Shown here piece by piece: positions 58,620 through 64,000 of a stretch of DNA of 64,000 bases. The position numbers were made by a program, and so were the translations under genes. The stretch is from Oscheius tipulae. Lineage: Eukaryota; Nematoda; Chromadorea; Rhabditida; Rhabditidae. The DNA is taken from the NCBI GenBank assembly GCA_037178975.1, contig JASJZH010000001.1:8292501-8356500 (forward strand), in the 5' to 3' direction. The stretch's first letter is position 1. Each line of letters starts with the position of its first letter. The notes beneath the pieces are model-generated. The model saw only the letters and a list, made by a program, of their open reading frames with translations. It was not told the origin of the DNA and made no database searches.

Positions 58620-58985
58620 AGATCTTGGAATTTTGGGTAAAATCGTGGCGGACAGAGTCGTAATCGCAGGAGGAGCCGTCCATCTTGGACTCCTGCCGCT
58701 TCATGACGTCTTTTGACGACTCTCTGCAGGAATTTACCGATTGCTCATGCTAAGATTGGAATAAGCTAACCGTTCGAAGCAGCTGCTGCAGTTCTGAATC
58801 TTCTGGCGGTCCTAGGTGTTGCAGTTTGTCATCAGCTCCCTGATCGCCATTGACAAACTCACCTACGATGAGCTGCTCGAGACCCTTTTTAACTTCTTGG
58901 TCATGTTTTTTCCGGATGCTACCCCGTCCAATTTCGTTAGAAATTTGAGGTTTTTCCACCAGGTTTCCATGAAAAATTGTTCAAC
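58620..58985 (-). CDS. small unrecognised gene (3' part)
   Basis: A minus-strand frame reads KPQISNEIGRGSIRKKHDQE, then VKKGLEQLIVGEFVNGD and EDSELQQLLRT. It then appears to splice across about 47 bp (GTTAGC...CCTGCAG) into RESSKDVMKRQESKMDGS, SCDYDSVRHDF and TQNSKI, stop near 58620. The predicted protein is charged and helical with no recognised domain. The 5' end was not found. It could be a small nuclear/cytosolic protein or the end of a longer one. Confidence 0.4.
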
Positions 58986-59173
58986 GTTCTGTTCAACATT
59001 ATATGAAGTACTCTAAGTCCTCTTAATTGAATCAGACTGAAAACATTTTCATCACTTTAGAGCAGAAGTGATTTCCAAACTACATCTGTTAGAAGAAAGC
59101 TCTCCGTTTTTAACGACCAGAGACATGATTTGCACGAGCGGAACTAATTCGCACATTTATTAAAAACATATAT

Positions 59174-60510
59174 TTACATCGATGGAAGCTCGCGAATCTC
59201 GTGCACGAACCAGATGATGGCGGTGAACAAGTGGACGGAGAAGTTCTGGTGAAGCCAGGCGAAGACTGCCGGGTCGCGGAAGTACTGTAACTATGATAGA
59301 AGAAATGAGCAAGCGCTAACCAGTGTGATGATGCCAAGACCAACTTGGCTGTAACCGAGAGCCATCATAGCCTTGAGAGCCATGTCAGCACGAGGTAGAA
59401 GGTGAAGACGACTACAGTAGAAAAAGGTAAAATTGATCATCGCGAACGTAATGTACCCCTGAAATGAATTGGTTGTTTTTTGTTCAGTCAATATCATTTT
59501 AACTTAAGACCTACCATATATCTGTGAACGAAGTTTGTCGTGACTGGATTCTCGAAGAGGTTCTTCCACTTCGGTACCAGAACCCAGAGATCATCCGGAA
59601 TCCAGGCTCGTGCGTATTCGGGTTCAGCGGCGTCAAGAGCCGTAAGAAAAGAGCCCATGAAGGATCCGCCCAATAGGAGACCAATGAGAATCTTTCCCAG
59701 AAGACGAGCACTTCCAATATTGGCCACCTCGAAGTGCTAAACTTGGAAACATATAAATTCCGTGAAGGACTCACATTCTGAGGTACCACAAGCAGCGACA
59801 GGGCATTGTAGAGAAAGATTCCGTACATCATGAACGGAGTGATCAGATGAAGAGCCATTCGATATTGACTGACTCCAGGCTTCTTCTTGTTGGCCATGAG
59901 ATCTCGATTGAGTCCGCTGTTTAGCATGTACCATCCCAATGGGATCTGTGCCGTCATCAGAAGACCACCAATAGTCATTTGATACTTCAGAGGGGGAGTG
60001 AAGTAGCCCTTGAACCAGAAGACGGAACAGGGGATGACGAAAAGAAAGAAGAGCATTCTTCCACTAATTCGATGGAAATAGACAAGGCACCAGCGCTTGA
60101 TGAATTCGCTCTGAGTCAGCTCTTCTCTCTCCTCGGCCGGTAGTCTGGAAATGGGCAATACAAAACTCGGAGAGAAACTCACAATGCGTACTCGTCAAAC
60201 TTCTTGTAGTTATCAAACTCTTCTTCCCAGTGTCCAAAAGGCGGAATCCATCGGAACGGATGGAGATCGGTCATTTTCATGGCTGCCTCCTTCAGTCGAG
60301 TCAATCCTCCCATACTAACTCCTGCATAGCAGCCAGCAGCACAGAGAACAAGCCAAAACCCGACTTTGGTTCTGACCGCGTCGGACAGTCCCGCAACCAC
60401 GGGATCAACAACTCCCGTTTCGAAACTTCTTAAAAATATTGATTTATAAATCTACTAAAGTCTCACTTTCCGGCAGTATAAGCGACGGTAGACGAAATAG
60501 TATTGCCCAT
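59174..60510 (-). CDS. COX15: COX15, haem A synthase
   Basis: Minus-strand exons from ATG 60510 to TAA 59174 encode a multipass protein. KVGFWLVLCAAGCYAGVSMG and GLTRLKEAAMKMTDLHPFRW match the first membrane segment and GG.TRL.E motif. Also seen: EFIKRWCLVYFHRISGR (haem-ligand His), WYMLNSGL, VSQYRMALHLITPF (His), GSFLTALDA with WIPDDL (the GLDAG/WIPEDL region), LFENPVTTNFVHRYM (His), GYSQVGLGI and HQNFSVHLFTAIIWFVHE (His). COX15 converts haem O to haem A for cytochrome oxidase in the mitochondrial inner membrane. An in-frame stop lies just before the ATG, leaving a short leader (MGNTISSTVAYTAGKSFET) that does not look like a classic transit peptide; a further 5' exon is possible. Confidence 0.93.
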
Positions 60511-61078
60511 AGTCTAACGAGATTCTGAAAATGAACAGACGTGTGTTGGATTCGAAAAGTGAAAATGTTATGCTATCGGAGGGCCCGTTTGCACTTTTGT
60601 TGACTGCCCTCTGCCCGCCTTCCAGCGGCGGGAGAAAACAACATGCGCTTTCAATAACGACAAACAACATGCTCTTTCAGTAACGAAAATAGGTAAGATC
60701 CCCTTTTTTAACCTAACGATCACCTCAAAATGGAGTTGTCAACTAGCAGGGAATAAGTCTGCACAATTCTCATGGAAAAAAAATTGCCAAAAGGTTAGGC
60801 TAAAAGACATAAAATAGCCTGCCATTAGCTGCGATTCCCCTAATTTCAAAGACAGAAAATATTCCGATATTGTGAGCGGAGACCGAACTCCTATCAAGAG
60901 AAAAAGATGAGATTATTTAGACGTTTAAACGCAGCAACAACATACGAATGTTAAACGTATACATCCGCAGCAAGGAGACAACAATGGGCATTAACAAAAA
61001 GTTAAATGGGAGAAAATGGAAAAGAAAGGATGGGAAGAGACAACATATGAAGAGATGAGCTAAACTGGAACGATTCTT
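60511..61078. other. intergenic, nothing recognised
   Basis: Upstream of COX15 and downstream of the multipass gene. No exon or structured RNA was seen. Confidence 0.45.
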
Positions 61079-62490
61079 CTAGGCCTCGATCTTGATTTCG
61101 CGATTTTCCTGAAAAAGACTAGTCTGTGAGCCCTCGTGAGTGCTGTCACTCTCCTCGACGACAGTCGCCAGAGGACGACGAGACATTGTGCCCATGTCAC
61201 CGCCAGCCTCGAGGTCAATGCTGAAGATTTCGGTGATTTGAACCTCTTGAAAAGAAGCTGACTGACCAATCTCCGGCGCTGAAGACAGCCGGAGCGGAAG
61301 CTGTCGAGGTGTTGAGGTCTCTGAAGATGGAGGTGAGAGCGGGACGACTTCCTGTTCGGCCAGACAGATTTCTGAAGCTGCTAGTGGTGAAGCGACTCCT
61401 ACAGCTCTTGCTGCCATTGTTATTGTCCGCACGTCTCAGCATGTGATTTTTGTCTGAACACAGAGTGTATTTGCCAAACCCTCATAGTTACCTCGGAAAG
61501 AACGGAAGGAAGCGGCTGCCAGATCCCTGGCTTTGAGATTGGCGTTAGCTCGGCGCCAGATGTATATGAAGGCGAGGAAGCAGCCAAAGTGAAGGTAGAG
61601 AAATCCGGTCCATGTCAACAGAATGGGAAGAAGGTTGAAATGAATATAGTCTGTAAAACGTGATTGGTTCCATTGAACAGAAGGAGACTAACCGAACCAG
61701 AAGGAGACTTTACGGCAGGGATTCATGAGACGACCTTGATCCGTGAGTACTTCGCAAGAGTAACTTGCCGTACGAATCGACCAGATCATGAGGGGGAAGC
61801 TGAACGTGAGCTGAAAATATCTGGCTCGTACGCTGTCCACAGCCAATCTACCGTGACAAGGAGCAGTGGGATGAGAAAGAGAGCTGGATTGACTCGCTTG
61901 AACACGGACCAGGCATTTCGACGATTCTCGGACAGACGGATACCGACGGCTGCTATGGCAATACTAAAATTTGCTCGTGTATCGATACAAGAGGAGGTCC
62001 AACCTGATGAGGGTCACATAGCACCACGCATTGAGGACATTCTTGTAGATAACTCCTCGCATAGCTAGAAGATTGAGCGTTTCTATTCTCTTAGGGCTCG
62101 TGAAGGCATTAAACTGATCAACATCGGACTGGGGTGGGTCGACAATCTATAAAAATGATGTTTCGGAGGTCCCGAAAAGTCATCATACCTCTTTGTTGTT
62201 TGTGTATTGTTTTTTATCGAAGCCCGGAATGTCGGTAAACTTGAATTCTTGCGACGTCGTGAAAGTCAGCATGTAGATGGCGAAGCAGGACAGAGCCAAC
62301 ATTATGAAGACGAGGAAGCGCTGAATTCACGTTGATTGGGAGAGTGGAATAGTGTTACCTTGGCATGAATTTGTCCGAAAAACCACATGTAGAAGTCGCG
62401 TCTTACGCGAATCCGATCGGCTGGCCTCATAACTCGAGTCGATGTGGACCAGAGACTTGTTGACGTGTCAGCTATCGCGGAGGAGTTCAT
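61079..62490 (-). CDS. multipass membrane protein, family not recognised
   Basis: Exons on the minus strand run from ATG 62490 (after a TTTTTTGCAG acceptor) to TAG 61079. The N-terminus is polar (MNSSAIADTSTSLWSTSTRV). About five hydrophobic spans follow: FLVFIMLALSCFAIYML, a segment around NAWCYVTLIR, PALFLIPLLLVTVDWLW, LTFSFPLMIW and LLPILLTWTGFLYLHFGCFL. The tail is long, soluble and Ser/Glu-rich, with dipeptides typical of regulatory tails (PLSPPSSETSTPRQLPLRLS), ending REIKIEA. The layout is receptor- or channel-like but I cannot name a family. Confidence 0.6.
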
Positions 62491-62872
62491 CTCCTGCAAA
62501 AAAATGAGAATACCTGAAGAACAAGTTAGAAGTTTTTCGAGAAGGATCTGGCCCTTTGAAACACAACATTATTCGCTGAAGTTCTTGGTTTGTAAATGTT
62601 TGGCAAGTTACGCATATTACCAGGATGTCTCATTGCAATACTTTCGCAAAAAAAAAGCAGCTGAACTTTGCACATTTTGAGCAGAAAAATGGAAAAGTGG
62701 AATAACTTCTAGTCATACAAGTGTTTGAAAGCCCTGCACAAATTGTTGCAGCAGCTGCGCGCCAAGAGCTTCCCTTTTCAAATTTTGCAGATTTGCCTGT
62801 TTTTTCTGCTTCCATTTGTTAAGTTTTTTAAATCTTTTCTTCAATCTCAGTATAATAAAGCTAATTTCAGTA
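62491..62872. other. divergent promoter region
   Basis: Lies between the multipass gene (-) and CDC73 (+), and likely contains both promoters and a 5' untranslated exon of the multipass gene. Nothing else was recognised. Confidence 0.45.
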
Positions 62873-63990
62873 ATGGATCGATCGGAAGTAGTTCAGCTGA
62901 TTCAGGACTACTGTTGCGGAAAAATCAAGATGAGTCAGAAGAATTTCGTGAGTTTTATATGTATTCTGATCAATATCCTTGCTTATTCTTCTATTACAAA
63001 ACGCGATTTTAGAATGACGGAAAGTACATCGTGCTAGGAAAGTACTGCGTTCCTCACGATGTCCTTACACCGCTAAAGGTTAGGATTTTTGGGCCTTTAC
63101 AGAGTCGTTTTAGGTTTACGGTAAGGACAACGAGTACTACACTGTCGAGAGTCTCATTCACCTGTGGCACAATAAGGATGACACACATATGAATTATGTC
63201 AAGAAGACTGCCGCGACTGGAATCAAGCCCGTTACCAGAATTGACAAGTCAGTTTGGCTGTTCCAGTGTGGCAAAGCTGCCACCTTTTCAGACGTGAGAT
63301 GATAGAATATCTGTCAGGAAAGACCTCAACCCTGCCGAGTTTCTACGATCCAGCCTGGATTCCTGTCTTACCCGTTCCAGTCTCTCGCTTCGGCCAACCG
63401 GGTGAGCCAGCCGCAAAAAAGATTAAAATGGAGGTCATGGATGAATACAGGTTAGCTCATATTGTGTCGAGGAAGATATGTTGTACAGCTTTAGTCAGCC
63501 CGATGTTCCGCTCCAGCTAAAAATCAAGCAAGAAGTCACGAAAAATGGATCACAGCAATGGGAAGTCAGCGAGGAGCCCAGGGAGGAGATTCGCGCTCTG
63601 AGCGACGTGCTCACCTCGGAGAAGATTCTCCAGCTGAAGAGAAAGAAGCAGCTCAACCAGAAGATGAAGAAGATAGCCAATGTAGGGAGGGATATCTTTG
63701 ACCAGTTTGGCGACAGCTACATTCCGAAAAGAACTGACTTCGAAGTAGTAACATACGCTGATCGAGAGACCATCATGCAGAGCGGCAAACTTGAATTCAC
63801 CAACATCTTCGTGCTACTGAATGAGATTCAGGTGTCCTTCTTTGTTAACTTCCCGTAGAAATCCGGTCTTCAGATAACTGACCGCAAGATCAGAATTGGC
63901 AATGAGCCGAAGATGGAGGCACCGCAAAGGACGCCTGCGCCGCCCAAGATGCCGCGTTACGATCGCTACGACCAGGAGGCCTTCGTCAAG
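62873..63990 (+). CDS. CDC73: CDC73/parafibromin, PAF1 complex (3' truncated by window)
   Basis: Exons begin at ATG 62873 (MDRSEVVQLIQDYCCGKIKM) and read KYIVLGKYCVPHDVLTPLKV, EYYTVESLIHLWHN, NYVKKTAATGIKPVTRIDK, RE(M/L)IEYLSGKTSTLPS, KKIKMEVMDEY and EEIRALSDVLTSEKILQLK. They continue with RETIMQSGKLEFTNIF and PRYDRYDQEAFVK. The order and motifs match parafibromin's N-terminal half (YYTLDSILFLL, VYVRRAATENIPVVRRPDR, GYLNGE, IRSLSEAMSVEKIAAIK, TTILQSTGKNFSKNIF, YNRYDQERF). CDC73 is a PAF1-complex subunit acting with RNA polymerase II in elongation and histone marking. A donor (GTGAGG) at 63991 ends the last visible exon; the conserved C-terminal Ras-like domain lies beyond the window. Confidence 0.94.
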
Positions 63991-64000
63991 GTGAGGATTT

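Overview
The window is nuclear DNA from a compact animal genome. Genes are broken by many very short introns, mostly about 36-50 bp and down to about 27 bp, nearly all ending in a T-rich TTTCAG-type acceptor. A nematode or a close ecdysozoan relative is the best guess, based on those introns, a nematode-style PTP-domain locus and an invertebrate-type two-histidine globin. BBS9 implies ciliated (sensory) cells. The species cannot be named from sequence alone.

Layout. 1-4064 has no recognisable gene. 4065-6423 (+) encodes URI prefoldin; 8494-9550 (+) a GOLM1/CASC4-like Golgi coiled-coil protein; 10153-15165 (+) LATS/Warts kinase. Convergent to it, 15628-16186 (-) encodes NHP2 and 16463-19292 (-) the nucleolar phosphoprotein NOLC1/Nopp140. 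A decayed or catalytically dead PTP lies at 19637-21472 (+), then a globin at 21589-23775 (-), an unrecognised fragment near 25.6-25.9 kb, a small secreted protein at 27002-27990 (-) and a mucin-like secreted protein of about 1131 aa at 28171-32860 (-). An atypical membrane RBR ubiquitin ligase spans 33102-36772 (-); one of its introns holds a complete multipass-membrane gene on the other strand (34093-35110). After a gene-poor 2.5 kb come Axin (39291-42068, +) and a neuropeptide-receptor-like GPCR (43230-46870, +). A protein joining an RRM to BCL11-like zinc fingers follows (47007-48783, -), then an unknown membrane protein (49237-50106, +), a 60-aa membrane microprotein (50591-50924, +), BBS9 (51139-55285, +), IMP3 (55353-56385, -), HAPSTR1 (56725-57875, -), an unrecognised small gene near 58.6-59.0 kb, COX15 (59174-60510, -), a multipass membrane protein (61079-62490, -) and the 5' part of CDC73 (62873-63990, +), cut by the window edge.

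Most of these are unrelated housekeeping and signalling genes, with no operon-like theme. Three of them (NHP2, NOLC1, IMP3) serve snoRNP or ribosome biogenesis. LATS and Axin are core Hippo and Wnt components.

The noncoding DNA carries at least three dispersed families: degenerate tRNA-like sequences (about a dozen), a palindromic/hairpin element (about ten copies, one nearly complete at 32085-32235), and rarer short repeats. All gene models are by-eye splices. Where I could follow every exon, the coding lengths sum to a multiple of three and junction phases agree; starts are the least certain part.
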